From: Calcarisporiella thermophila CBS 279.70
Taxonomy: Eukaryota; Calcarisporiellomycota
NCBI RefSeq assembly: GCF_041956535.1
Contig: NW_027192192.1
Span: 685,796-749,795, forward strand
Length of the DNA stretch: 64,000 nucleotides
Direction: 5' to 3'
Below the pieces are notes generated by a model, which was not told the DNA's origin, searched no databases, and saw only the letters and a program-made list of their open reading frames with translations. How positions within the stretch are numbered: position 1 is the stretch's first letter; every line of letters starts with the position of its first letter. The position numbers and the translations under genes were made by a program. Positions 40,314 to 51,561 of the stretch are shown in pieces.

Positions 40314-43300
40314 TCACCGCGGGCAGACGCCGATTTGGTTGCCCACCCGGATCAAGGTCTCCATCGGCATTCTAGTCCGCTCCAGCAGATCGGCGTCGAA
40401 TTTGATAGCGCCCTTCTTGAAGATGGTGACGATGGTGCTTCCGCCGAACGCAAAGTAGCCGACCTCGTCGGTGCGCTTGATCTCACTGCCGGGCTTCGCG
40501 GTAATGATCACGGAGCCCACCATCATGGCCCCAATGCACGCCATGGCCACTTTACCGAAGGTGGGCGAGTCGATAGTGCCGATGGCGCGCGTGTTCTCCC
40601 CGTACACGTCGAGGGTGGAGCGGATGGCCATCGGATTGACGGTGTAGTAGTTGCCCTCGATGCGGCGGAAGGAGCTGATGGTGCCGTCGACGGGCGAGTG
40701 GAACCGGTGGTAGTCCTGCGGTGCGAGCCGGAAGATGACTAGCGAGCCGCCCTCGAACTCCTTGGCCATCTCCTCGTCGCCCAGCAGGCGCGCCACGCTG
40801 AACTCCATGCCTTTGATCCAGACGCGGGTGGCGTCGTCGATGGTCTCGAAGCACACCATGCGGCTGTCGGCCGCGCTGACAGCGACGCGGGGGTCGTCGG
40901 GGGAGTCGCACGGGCGTGCGTCGGGCTTCAGCTTGCGGTAGAAGAATTCGTTGAAGTTCTTGAACGATTCCAGCGGCTCGAGGATCTCGGTGGTGTCCAG
41001 GTTGTGGAAGCGGATGAAGTGCGGAATCTCGGCCGCCGACTTGGGGTCGTTGTACTTGACGCCCTGCTTGATGGAGAGACTCTTGAGGAGTTTGCGCGCC
41101 GTCCTGGACTCCACCCCCGTCTTCATCCCCTTGTAGAGGAGACGCATCCCGAAGCGGACGTAGATGGCCATCTTCTCCTCCACCAAGTGGCCCGTCGCGC
41201 GGTCCTGCACGATGATATTGGCGTTGTTCCCGCCGATTTTGTAGTTGCCAAATCCGAGGCGGCTGACCGTCTTCACGAGCCACTTGCGTTGAGCCTGGGC
41301 CTCGGTGACGAAGTTGCCCTACGAAATCATACGAGGAGCGGGAAAGGGGAGAAATCAGCGCCCTTCCCATAACCTAAGACATTCCTCCGCCTCCACTTAC
41401 CATGATAAACCGGTCCGCAGCCTTGACCCAGTCGTTACTCGAGCAAATGGCAATATGGGTAATGATGTCCAGCTCGGAGCCCTCGTTGATCCGAGGCTTT
41501 TGGCACACGGGGCACTCCTTCACGCGCACCACCCGCTCCACCTCGCTCTCAAGCTCCTCCTCGTTCTCCACCAACTCTTCGTCCCCGGGCGAGACGTTCC
41601 CCGTGTCCTCGGATGGAGGCGGGAGATCCCTCGCATTCTTCACGAGCTGTTCCTCGAGACACTCCACCACTTGGTCAAAGGTTAGCTCCGCATTGGGATC
41701 CTGCGAGTCGAGCCCGTACCGTGCAAAGAACTGGTCGACGGTGTCCGAATGCAGGGTCGAGCCCAGCGAGTCAAGCATCGCAATCAGCTCGGTGCGGTTC
41801 ATGACCCCGTTTTCGTCCGTGTCGTAGCTGCGCGTCAGGGCAAGCCAGAAGTGGCGGCGGATTTCGGAGTAGGTCAGAAACCGCGCGCGAAACGTGAGGG
41901 TGGGCTTGCACCGATCCTTGTACTTTTCCTTCAAAAGGTTCAAGGGAACTATCGAATAACAAGAACCAAAGCCATAGTATGGTCACCTTGTTGATCTTTT
42001 CGTCAAACACAACCGCAAAACTTGGAGTCAATCTTACCCGTCTTCCAGTCCAGTTGGGACTCGATTCCCTTGGCGGGCTCGACGCCGTTGGGGTGCCTAT
42101 CCCGCCCAAGCTCAATGATCTCATGGACCTTCATGTCTTTATACGCGATGAAGTCATTGCCGGAAATTTTGTCCCAGTCGTAGAGGGAGAAGCGCACGGT
42201 ATAGTTGAGCTCCGACTCGCGGACATGAAAGTAGAGGCTCTCTTTCCACACCGGATTAAGGCTATGGCTGATCACACGGGTGCGGAAGGTGCGCTGCCCG
42301 ATGGAGGCGATCACGAACGGATCCATGTCGAAGGACGTTTTCGTTGCTGGGGACCAAAACAGTTCACATTATTCAAACGTCAGGTTCGAAGAGGTGCAAG
42401 CAAATGCTTTACCATTTTTGATGGGCGGCAGATCGGATGCGGAGGTGATTTCTAAGAACATGGTTCCATACTTTCCGTCGCCGAAGGTGCCCAGGTCGAC
42501 CGTGCTATCCTCAGAGGACTGAGGCGACCTCTTTCCCGAGGCCTTGTCCACGTCATTGTTTGAGATGGAATCGACAGGAGTGCTCTTTCCGGATTCGAGG
42601 CTAAGGGTTTCCGTCTTCTGGAGCAAACCCTCCCATAGTTTCCCCATCTCTTCGGGACTCACCTCATTGTAGACATCGATAAGGCCGAATTTGAGGAGGA
42701 TTTCACCGGTAACGTTCTGGCTCTTTTTCCTGCTCACCACGGGGAACCATCTCGGCTACACACACATAAAAGGGTTAGCGGCCCCATCAGCAGATTATCC
42801 CCCACTGCTCTGCCAGCTCTCACTAGCTAACGCGCAAGTAGATTAATTACCTCATTCTCTTTGTCTTCGAATGATGGATGCGCCACGTCCAACGTTTTCT
42901 CCCACGGAACAAACACTTCGCCTGACTCAGTGAAAATGAAGTACGTCCAGAGGATCAGAAAAAGAGGAGTGGGAAAATCCACAAGCAAGCAAAGAAGCCT
43001 TACCCATATAATCACGCCCAAATCGATCTTTATCCCAAATAGTGAATTGAATGCCACCCTGTAGCTGCTTCGAATTCAGTTTGATATCGAACACATCCTC
43101 CCATTCTGGATTCAGTGTCTTGTAGAGGACCTGCGTTTGATGCAGCGTCTTTTCAATCTGAACGACCACGTACGGATCTGAGAATCCATTCTGCCAATCG
43201 ACCGAGGGAGGAAGACGGGTCAACGCGTTGTAGAAAATAGAAAAATACAATGGCGGGCAAATCGCTCACCTTATCCTTGGCTACCAGATTACGACCGCGA

Positions 43301-43329
43301 ACGACCGCAATACGAAGGGTTAAACTCAT
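40314..43329 (-). CDS. PSD2: phosphatidylserine decarboxylase, PSD2 type with two C2 domains
   Basis: Seven exons: 43329-43270, 43190-43004, 42921-42851, 42755-42413, 42346-42038, 41948-41401, 41318-40314; 840 aa. It makes phosphatidylethanolamine from phosphatidylserine on Golgi/endosome membranes. C2 domain 1 (residues 1-100) has MSLTLRIAVVRGRNL and NGFSDPYVVV; C2 domain 2 begins TMFLEITSASDLPP with MDPFVIASIG. An EF-hand-like stretch (YDTDENGVMNRTEL) and a Cys pair module (CPVCQKP, then THIAIC) follow, as in yeast PSD2. The catalytic part holds FNEFFYRKLKPDARP, YHRFHSPVDG and the self-cleavage motif FGGST near the end, which creates the pyruvoyl group. All exon phases agree. Confidence 0.95.
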
Positions 43330-44026
43330 GGTGACGGTGGGGAGGGGAGGGAGGAGGGGAAGACGATGTAGGCTGAGAAAATACTGGAGCTCTATGTCGA
43401 GCAACAAAAAGCGAGTCAAGAAACGAGGAAATCAAGGCCGATCTGTACTGGATTTTATTTAAGGTATTAAGCCGGGCTTAGCGGAAGATCATATGCTTAA
43501 AAGAGAAAAAAGCCCACGAATGCCCCGGAAGAAAAATAGTCATAGACCGCATTCCATCATGTTCGCGCTCTCCCGAAGCCCCTCCCACCCTTTTTTCCGC
43601 CGCCCTCCCCCCATCCCCCAACCCGGGCGAGCCTGCGGCAAAAGTGCATCCAATCTGGCCTAAGCCCTCTAAGTTTCAATGGAGCCTATTGCCAAATCCA
43701 GACGTTTTCTCTTTCTCGAAATTCGCCCGCCACGACCGGGCTTGGCAACTTTGTAACCGCGGCGATAGGGGTTCTGAGTAGAGCAGTAACAGGAATAAAA
43801 AAGGAGATTTCAGACGATGAAATTTACCAAAACTTTATTAGGTTGTGAAGCTATACAATGCTTCCCGGCAAATGGGAAGTGGGGGAGGAAGGGGGAGGGT
43901 GGGAAATCAATGAGTAAAATAAAAATCCAAGCAAAACAATAGACAAGAAAATGGAGGCGATATTAGTATAAATTAATTAGATAAACAAACGATATAGAAA
44001 AGTCCCATGTCAGCATTGTCCCAGAG
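43330..44026. other. intergenic, PSD2 upstream
   Basis: About 700 bp between tandem minus-strand genes. It holds the PSD2 promoter (upstream lies at higher coordinates) and the bZIP 3' UTR. C-rich near 43590-43640. No gene seen. Confidence 0.4.
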
Positions 44027-45451
44027 TTATGAGAGCACCCTCTCGAGGGATAAAGACATCAGCCCCACTCCGGCACTACCCCCTATAGCTGCCAGCGCCC
44101 TCTCACGTCGCACGCTCCTGAAGTAGATCTCCAGCAGTCTCGCCCGAGAGAAGGGGCAATCCGCATCATACAGAAATGGATACCGCTCGTAGAATTCGTC
44201 GCTGGCGTACCATGAGGTTGCGACGAGGGGATCGCCGCATGCGTAACAGTGGTAGGCCATCATCTCAAACAGCTCGTCCTCGTCATAGGCGCCTTCGTAC
44301 AAGAGTAAGCGGTCACGCCAGGTCGCACATGCAATAGAGTCGAATTTCCTGCCCGACTTGACGCGTAGCTGAAGAGGAGTGGGGATGAAAACCTCGGGCG
44401 GATCGGGCAGCTGGCATTGCGCGTTTAAGAGGTCGAAGACCTCGGTCGGTGTGAGATGGATCCCGGGCACGCGGCCAATGCCGCGGTGATAGAGGCAAGT
44501 GTCATGGGGGGTCGGTTGAGGGTCTGCGGTATCGGATTCGATGGATTCCCGGTTGGCAAACACGTCCGAATCGGCCCTGCTGCGCTGGTAAGGGGAGCTT
44601 TGTAGATCGCTCCCCACGCTGGAGCCCCTCGCCTCCTCTCTGGGCATGTGTACTGGGCGGGCACAAGGAGACCAGCTATCCTGTTTTAATTCGGACGAAG
44701 CCGCCTCGTCCGCCGTCTCTCTGGGCGTAAAATTGGACGGCGAAGACGCGGAGGATTGCAGCTCATCCAGGAGGCTCAAGGGAGAGAGCTCCGGAGGCGC
44801 CAAGTGCATGCTATTGTCGAAACTTTTTGTGAGGCTATCGCCCAGCGGATCAGCGGAGGGCGCCTGACTCCGGCTCTGCAATGCCGAGCTCGGGGACTGT
44901 GAAGCAGAAGTCGAGGAGTTGGAAGCGGGGGCATGGCGGAAATGGTCGCGCTCGTCGCTTGGGTACCCTGGCGGCCTGTCAAATGGCTCTGGTGAATGTT
45001 CGAAGATGCTGGAGACGGTGTAGGTTGGATCGATGGAGTTCAACCCGCGCCACACAAATGCAAAGTACTCCGAGGGGGAAACCGGCGAGTTTCTAACGTT
45101 CTTTCGAAAGGGTTCATCCAGCTCTGTCAAGGGGATCCCATGGGCCACCAACACCTTTTGGGCGGCCATGGCGAGCTGATGCAAAAAGAGCCCCTCGATC
45201 CGAAGGTCCAGGACGTGATCGCAAAAATACTCCAATCTGGCATTGAGGGCATCGATGTGCTGGCGGAGTTCGTCGTTCTTCTCCTCCAGCTCCCGCAACT
45301 TTCCGTCCCTTGCATCGCGGTTTAATCGCTGCTCCTGACGTAATCGCTCCTTCCGGCGGTATTTGGCAGCGGGATTCGGCTTTCGGCCAGGCTTCATGCG
45401 CTGGCCGCTCTTCAACATGTGTGAAGAGTAGACTATGAATTCATTTTCCAT
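44027..45451 (-). CDS. bZIP-like transcription factor with DUF3425-type C-terminus
   Basis: Single exon, 474 aa from the Met at 45451. The frame is open to a Met at 45691 (554 aa), but that extension is Cys/Pro-rich and looks non-coding, so the downstream start is preferred. A basic region GRKPNPAAKYRRKERLRQEQ leads into a coil DGKLRELEEKNDELRQHIDAL. The DNA-contact signature is not canonical: NRDAR stands where Asn-x7-Arg is expected. The C-terminal 130 residues match DUF3425: PTPLQLRVKSGRKFDSIA, TWRDRLLLYEGAYDEDEL, GDPLVATSWYASDEFYERY. bZIP-DUF3425 proteins are common fungal regulators. Targets unknown. Confidence 0.8.
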   Translation of the reverse strand: MENEFIVYSSHMLKSGQRMKPGRKPNPAAKYRRKERLRQEQRLNRDARDGKLRELEEKNDELRQHIDALNARLEYFCDHVLDLRIEGLFLHQLAMAAQKVLVAHGIPLTELDEPFRKNVRNSPVSPSEYFAFVWRGLNSIDPTYTVSSIFEHSPEPFDRPPGYPSDERDHFRHAPASNSSTSASQSPSSALQSRSQAPSADPLGDSLTKSFDNSMHLAPPELSPLSLLDELQSSASSPSNFTPRETADEAASSELKQDSWSPCARPVHMPREEARGSSVGSDLQSSPYQRSRADSDVFANRESIESDTADPQPTPHDTCLYHRGIGRVPGIHLTPTEVFDLLNAQCQLPDPPEVFIPTPLQLRVKSGRKFDSIACATWRDRLLLYEGAYDEDELFEMMAYHCYACGDPLVATSWYASDEFYERYPFLYDADCPFSRARLLEIYFRSVRRERALAAIGGSAGVGLMSLSLERVLS

Positions 45452-45950
45452 ATTAGTTCCGGTGATTAATGATAGATGGGGTCGGGAAACCGCGCTCAGG
45501 ATCCGGTGTTTAATAGGACAAGAGCAGCTTGGCAGAACCACTTGCGTGACTGCTCTAGCCGATGGAGCAAACAGAGCACCAACCACCGTTTTCATTGGTG
45601 GGATGGGGGACAGCAGGCATAAAGGGGAGCCGCTTTGATTGCAGCTTGTTCTGCCCAGCCTATCCTCCGATTTGCACTCATTCCAGCTCATGGATTTTCT
45701 AGAATGCGCATCCTCTCCCTTTCCTCTGACCCAATGCTGTGAGCCACGTCATGTTACCTGCAATGAAGGTGTGTACCACCCGAATTCCCGGAAAGGAAGG
45801 GGGAATTCTTAGTAGCAAGATTGAATTAACGGCATTTCTTCGAGAATGTTTATTTAGATAGATCGTTATAAAGGAGAAAATCGTGTTTCCTGAAAAAAAA
45901 AAGAACATTTCCGCGGATGGGTGGCGTATTAAGGCGAAGATGCATTTAGT
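45452..45950. other. intergenic, bZIP upstream
   Basis: About 500 bp between the bZIP start and the beta-tubulin stop. The 240-bp open extension of the bZIP frame lies here and is judged leader. No other feature. Confidence 0.4.
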
Positions 45951-47725
45951 CTACATAGCCTCCTCCTCTTGGTCAAACCCAGGCTGTCCCCCCTCGCCCT
46001 CCTCCAAGTACACCTCCTCCCCCCCCTCCACCTCCCCCTCGTACTCCTCTTCTGCGGATGCGTCCTGGTATTGCTGGTACTCCGAGACGAGGTCGTTCAT
46101 GTTCGACTCGGACTCGGTGAATTCCTAGAATGCACAATATAAAAGACCCAATCGGTTAGGACGGAATAAGAATCCGATTCGGGCGCCCCCCTACCATCTC
46201 GTCCATGCCTTCGCCCGTGTACCAGTGCAAGAAGGCCTTGCGTCGGAACATGGCGGTGAACTGTTCGTGGACCCGCCGGAACAGCTCCTGGATGGCGGTG
46301 GAATTGCCGACAAAGGTGCCGGCCATCGGCAGGCCCACCGGCGGGATGTTGCAGTGCACGGTCTGAACGCTGTTGGGGATCCACTCCACGAAATAGCTGG
46401 CGTTTTTGGTCTGGACGTTCAGCATGTGCTCCTCCACCTCCTTGGTGGACATTTCGCCGCGGAAGACGGCGGCACACGTGAGATAGCGGCCGTGGCGCGG
46501 GTCGGAGGCCGCCATCATGTTCTTGGCGTCGAACATCTGCTGGGTCAGCTCGGGAACGGAGACGCTGCGGTACTCGCTGTGGGCCGCGGCGGTGAGGGGC
46601 GCAAAGCCCACCATGAAAAAGTGGAGCCGCGGGAAGGGCACCATGTTGACGCACAGCTTGCGGAGGTCAGCGTTGAGTTGGCCCGGGAAGCGGAGCGAGG
46701 TGGACACCCCCGACATGACGTTCGAGACCAGGTTGTTGAGGTCGGCGTAGGAGGGGTTGGCAAGCTTCAGGGTGCGGAAGCAGATGTCGTAGAGGGCCTC
46801 GTTGTCGATGCAGAAGGTGGCGTCGCAGTGCTCGACCAGCTGGTCCACCGAGAGCACGGCGTTGTAGGGCTCGACGACGGTGTCGGAGACCTTGGGGGAG
46901 GGCACGACGGAAAAGGTGCAGAGCATGCGATCGGGATACTCCTCTTTGATCTTCGAGAGCAGCAGCGACCCCAGCCCGGATCCCGTCCCGCCCCCCAGCG
47001 AGTGGCACACCTGGAATCCGGTCAGGCAATCGGTCTGCTCCGCCTCCCGCCGCAGCACATCGAGGATGTTCTCGACGAGCTCGGCCCCCTCCGTGTAATA
47101 CCCCTTGGCCCAGTTGTTGCCGGCGCCGGACTGCCCGTACACGAAGTTGTCGGGGCGGAAGAGCCTGCCAAAAGCGCCGGCACGAATCGAATCCATGGTG
47201 CCTGGAGGACAGGGACGAATTCAGTATGCCCCCTACTGCGTGAGGAGAACACAGCCGAAATGCGCAATGGAGAGAAAGAGAGGGCTCACCTGGTTCGAGA
47301 TCCACAAGAACCGCGCGAGGCACATATCGCCCTCCCGCCACCTCGTGGTAGTAGACATTGGCGCGCTCTATCTGCGAAGCGTCCTTGCCAGAATAACATC
47401 CCGTCTCGTCTATCCCATGCTCTTGGCATATCACCTCCCAGAACCGGTGTCCGATCTAGGGGGTGTAAGGGGGGGGAACACAGGTTAAACAAGGCTACAC
47501 GGGAACGAAACAGAGGGCTCCCGTCTCTCTTCCTATCCAGAGAGCTGGGCGGCTCGAATGCATTTACCTGATTACCACATTGCCCTTTATATTTTCAGGG
47601 GGGAAGGAAGAGGGGGAAAAAAATTCCATAGAAGCATGAAATCGGTAAGCGTGCGTCTCAAAGGCGCGCATTGAATTCTGGACATGTCTCCACCTACCAG
47701 TTTGAACATGAATGATTTCCCTCAT
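45951..47725 (-). CDS. TUB2: beta-tubulin
   Basis: Five exons: 47725-47698, 47584-47568, 47455-47290, 47201-46195, 46124-45951; 463 aa. It starts with [10 protein letters not shown], including the MREI autoregulation tetrapeptide. The GTP motif GGGTGSG is present, and conserved blocks such as [28 protein letters not shown] and [19 protein letters not shown] identify it without doubt. The second exon is 17 nt (end of Gly plus QCGNQ). The acidic tail is long, ending [13 protein letters not shown], so the protein exceeds the usual 445-450 aa. First-exon and microexon positions are those often seen in fungal beta-tubulin genes. Confidence 0.97.
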
Positions 47726-48699
47726 GGTATTTTCGAATGCGAATCGCAAAGAAAAATGAAAATAGATGTAATGCCAGAGCTGAATTCTTGTCACTTTTTA
47801 AATATGAAACGCGACGGGCGACCATGTTGAATATGCAAGCGAAACGCGGATGATTTCCCTCCCCCAAATTTCCCTTAATATGGTCATAGTCTATCCTTTT
47901 ACCAAACGGTTTCAGTCGTTTCTACACAAACCAAATCTTTTTCTAGGTTGGTACCGCCCCCCTGCCGCCCTGGCCAGTCCATCTTCTTTGGGTGTCTGAA
48001 TCGATGCTTAGTATTTGTAGGAAATAGGAAGGCGAACCCAAAATTTAATAAAAACTATATTTCCTTCATAGGCCCCGGGCGGGGAAGAGCTAGTTTAGAT
48101 TATTCCTGATTTTATCACAGCAGAGTATGTGTGGAATGCTAGTTTATTAGATGGGAAGGAAACAAGAGATCATGACATTGTTAAGGAACCGAGATTAGGG
48201 CACCCGCCGGATGTCCTAATGCAGGAGAGAAGTTAGCCTTGATTCGCGATCAAACCAAAGACAGAGGTCATAAAACAATAAGGATCAGTGGTGTTGTGTT
48301 GCGTATAATAAGTTTCTCTTTCATGAAGCAATCAGACAGCTCCAATAGAATCATCATCAAATCCCTAATAAAATTATACAAAAGAAAGGAAAAGGGCGTG
48401 AGACTTACCGGAGGTCTAGAGAAGAGGATCCGCGAGAGGAGATTTAAAATACCATGTTCAATGTAAATAAAGTGCAAAAGCGAAAAAAAAAAAGAATTAC
48501 AAGAGATGTGCAAACAAGAGAGGGTTGGGGGGGGGGGGAGGGATTATTTATCCTAGTGGCTTTGTGTGCAAAATCCAACGCGAAAATTAACGCGTCGAAT
48601 TATGGGATATCCAGCCGCCTTCAACAGTGCTTCCAAGGGACGGAAAACATACAACCCCGAATGTGTGTAGGTTTCCCAGCCCAAAAGCGTCCCTTCCGC
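47726..48699. other. intergenic between beta-tubulin and REX3-like gene
   Basis: About 970 bp, AT-rich. It has a 12-G tract at 48527-48538. It was read on the minus strand for the missing exonuclease domain of the REX3-like gene; no such sequence was found. Confidence 0.45.
48527..48538 (+). repeat. poly-G tract (12)
   Basis: Twelve uninterrupted G after AGGGTT, in otherwise AT-rich DNA. Confidence 0.6.
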
Positions 48700-49762
48700 T
48701 CAATGGGTCGAAGCGGGCGGGCGCCACTCGCCCTCTATCCCAGCATCCTTCGGCCCGGTCGACAGCGGTCGTCGTTTTAGACGTGCCAGCACCTGTGCTG
48801 CCACATTCTTATACGTCCCCTTGTTACTTTTCTCGAGGATGCTCTTTTCTTGCCGAAGGGCGTCCTTTGCGGCTAGTCCCGCATCCTGCTCTAACAGCGG
48901 AGCATAGATCCTATTGAATTCTTTGAAGAGCAGGTTCAAGATATTCTGGCGAATGGTTCGGGCGGTGTGGGCGTTGATGTCTGGGGGAACCAGGGGAGGT
49001 TCGGAGGGAGCTGGGGCGGCGGGGGTATGAGCAACGCGGCGATGGGTGGGCGGGAGGAGGTCGGGTTTGGGCAGAGGCGTGTCCTTTTTTTGAGGAACAA
49101 ACTCCGGCTCCTAGCGTTCAACAGAGCAGGTCAAGTTAAAGCGGGGGTGTTTTTTCACAAGAAAGGCCAGGTGGGCATCGAGATTACCTCCTGGTGATAG
49201 GCAACTCGTTTCTGAGCGGGAGGTAAAATGTCCTGGATTTTTGGGGACACTCTCGGGGCGGCGATGGGAATGCTATTGGGCGGTGGTTGCGAGCTCTGTG
49301 GCCGGGGCGTTGGCGCGCTCGGATCGCTGCTCTCTTTGGGCTTTTTGGACATGGGGGCTAGAGGAGATGGATGAATCATTTTGGTGAGTTCCGAAAGAGG
49401 GGGAGGAGCATCCATCGATGCAATACCATCCACGGCTCGCTTTGGGAGAGCAGGCTGAGCTGGCTTTGCGTTCTCCGCCTGTTTTTCCGCGGCCTGGGTG
49501 CGCTGTCGTTTCGCGGCATGCTGCTGGATGGTCTGCCTCTCATGGGTCTCCGGGGCTACTGGGATGGAGAGCGATGGCATTAGTGGGGCAGATCGAGGAG
49601 GATGCATGGCCATCCATTCTGAGGGAGCGGGTTCATACAAGCCTTCTTCCGGGTCACGAGGGTGGGCAGCTCATGGGAAAAGAGGCACCATTGATCGCGC
49701 CCGCATCGATCTTTTCCGTAAGGGCACGGCAGGCCCTTGAAGAGGCCTGTCGCCGCAAACAT
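48700..49762 (-). CDS. REX3-like protein lacking the exonuclease domain
   Basis: Three exons: 49762-49639, 49558-49188, 49110-48700; 301 aa. The start FAATGLFKGLPCPYGKDRCG...CLFSH is the CCCH-type module found at the N-terminus of fungal RNA exonuclease 3. A Pro/Lys-rich linker follows, then a helical block FKEFNRIYAPLLEQ, ALRQEKSILEKSNKGTYKNV, LARLKRRP, which matches the segment that precedes the DEDDh nuclease in REX3. The frame then stops 20 codons later at ASTH. No exonuclease sequence follows in the next kilobase. The intron at 49559-49638 was needed to join the first two parts and has good donor, branch site (actaat) and acceptor. Either a truncated gene or a stable non-catalytic paralogue. 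Confidence 0.72.
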
Positions 49763-50392
49763 GTTTGTTTGGGTGTGGAGGGGTTTGGGGGGGCCGTTTG
49801 GGGATTAGATCAGAATCGGAAGGGCTGGCCAAAGCCACTGTTTTCTCCACATTTCCACCCTTGAAATCGGCGGTGGCAGCCAAGGAGACATGCACCGAGA
49901 TTGATGAAAGCCGGTGTGGATCAGCATGACAGATGCGCGCCATGAGTGGTCCGACTGGGTGAGATGCTGAGGGATGGAGCAAGCTTGGCCAATGGCCACA
50001 AGCCTCCACGTCTCTCTCCTGCGCCGCGGCTCGATGCCTCTCACAGAAACCTTAGCCCGGGCCTTCAGAGTCTAGAATGCCTCGAAATTCCATAACCATA
50101 GGGTCCATGAAGGCACAATAAGCTTGAGTTTGCTTCAGGTGCGTTGCATGACAAACAGCGCAGCAGCCGCCCCTCGCCGCACTGGTGGCATGAATGGGCC
50201 TCCTCCTAGGCACAGCGGCATGGCGAACTCTATGACGAGGGAGGGCGCAAGCCGGCGTTCCGGCCGGGAATGTGCAGGGTTAACCCGTCCCACCGGCTGG
50301 TGTGTGGAGCCGGGCGAAATTAGCTTTCATAGCGGGCGGGCGAAAAGAGTTCTGCAAATAGGGTTAGGGCTTTATGCTTCGGTTCAGGCGGA

Positions 50393-50406
50393 GGGGGGGG
50401 GGGGGG
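50393..50406 (+). repeat. poly-G tract (14)
   Basis: Fourteen uninterrupted G, 24 bp after the GGGTTAGGG motif. Confidence 0.65.
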
Positions 50407-50677
50407 TTTCTCAGAGAAGCAAAGCCCGGCTCCGGTTTCCATGCATCTTTATTGCGGTTGACGATTGTGTGCGGCTTTAATATACTCGTCAATACAAAGC
50501 ACGGGAGGGATTTAAGGTGCCGCGGAGTCCGGGCTGACCACAGGGAGGAGTGCTCAGGGTCAAAGCCAGAGTGATCAAGTAGGTTCGGAAGGGCGGTGGT
50601 GGGGAACAGGGTTTGCCAACTTAATAGCGGCCGGTGTCCCGCGCTGGCCTGGAGATCAGCCTGCCTGCCGCCGGCTT

Positions 50678-50690
50678 GGGGGGGGGGGGG
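50678..50690 (+). repeat. poly-G tract (13)
   Basis: Thirteen uninterrupted G in a GC-rich region without genes. Confidence 0.65.
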
Positions 50691-51561
50691 ATCTGGTTTG
50701 CCCTGCAGCGAGCTTGTCGAGCCCACGCGCGCGGCCGGGATGCGGCTGCCGCGCTCTCCTCGGGGCCTTGAACGCAGGCGCGTGAGTGGTCGGGCTGGAT
50801 TATTAATTAATTGCAGCAGAAAGGGCCTCAGGCGTGATCCGAAACCGGTGGGGGATTACATGGCAGGCGGCCTCCTTGGATCCGCCGTTGGCTGGGCGGC
50901 AGGGGACGGAGCGCAAACGAATCGGGCGGGCCATTGCACGGGCAGAGCCCAAGACACGGCGGCGAGACAAATGGGGGGGCGAGCAGAATTCAGGAGGAGT
51001 TTGATTTGGCAAACTCAATTGGTCGTGCCACTCCGATTCCCCCCTCCCCTGTGCTGCTGGGCCGAGAACTTCCCGAGCATCGATGGGTTGATCAGTGTTG
51101 ATAACGGGCTCGGCGGGGGCAACAGGGGCATGCGGAGAACAACCGGGCCTCCAGCACGGCAACCGGGTGGACACGAGGACGCGCATGCTCCCATCGGCTG
51201 TGTGCAACGCTTTGTTTTTGCAGGCCTCGCGCAAGCCGGCCGCTGGGCCCAAATAACAAATAAACAGCCCTGCTGGCACGAGTCGAACACGGTTGGGCCC
51301 ATTACGTAGGGGAAGGGAGACAAAAAGGAAAAAAGTTCAGAGTTTCGGGATCTGGTGTAGAGCCTCCGTCCACAACGGAATATTGCTTGCCAGCCACCCG
51401 CAAGCTTTTTTTCTCTATTTTATTTTATATTTTTCCCCTCCCCCTCCCCCTCGCTCCCTTGCGATTGCGCCCCTTTCTCTTGCTTTTTTCCTCCACCGCT
51501 AAGCTCCCCGCCCACTCTAGCCCCCCTCCGCCCCCCCCCCTCTCCGGCCTTTGCGGTAACC

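Larger units (their letters stand above)
49763..51561. other. gene-free GC-rich 1.8-kb region
   Basis: Between the divergent REX3-like and tandem-Zn2Cys6 genes. It contains a telomere-like GGGTTAGGG at 50361-50369 and poly-G tracts of 14 and 13. The final 150 bp before the ATG at 51562 are C/T-rich (leader). Open frames reach 237 codons but have no motif and follow base composition. No tRNA was confirmed. Confidence 0.45.

Noticed and set aside
45452-45691. N-terminal extension of the bZIP frame
   Set aside because: Open by chance. Its Cys/Pro-rich sequence lacks features, and the start at 45451 directly precedes the conserved part.
46225-47571. 448-codon plus-strand frame
   Set aside because: It lies antisense to the beta-tubulin exon. 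It is open because of the strong codon bias of the tubulin gene and has no motif of its own.
49559-49762. Frame break in the REX3-like gene
   Set aside because: Fully explained by an 80-nt intron with good donor, branch site and acceptor.
51265-51305. tRNA-like B box (GTTCGACTC on the minus strand)
   Set aside because: The flanks do not form a T-stem, and no A box or acceptor stem is found at the right distance.
50596-51309. 237-codon plus-strand frame
   Set aside because: Driven by GC composition; it reads through poly-G and shows no domain.
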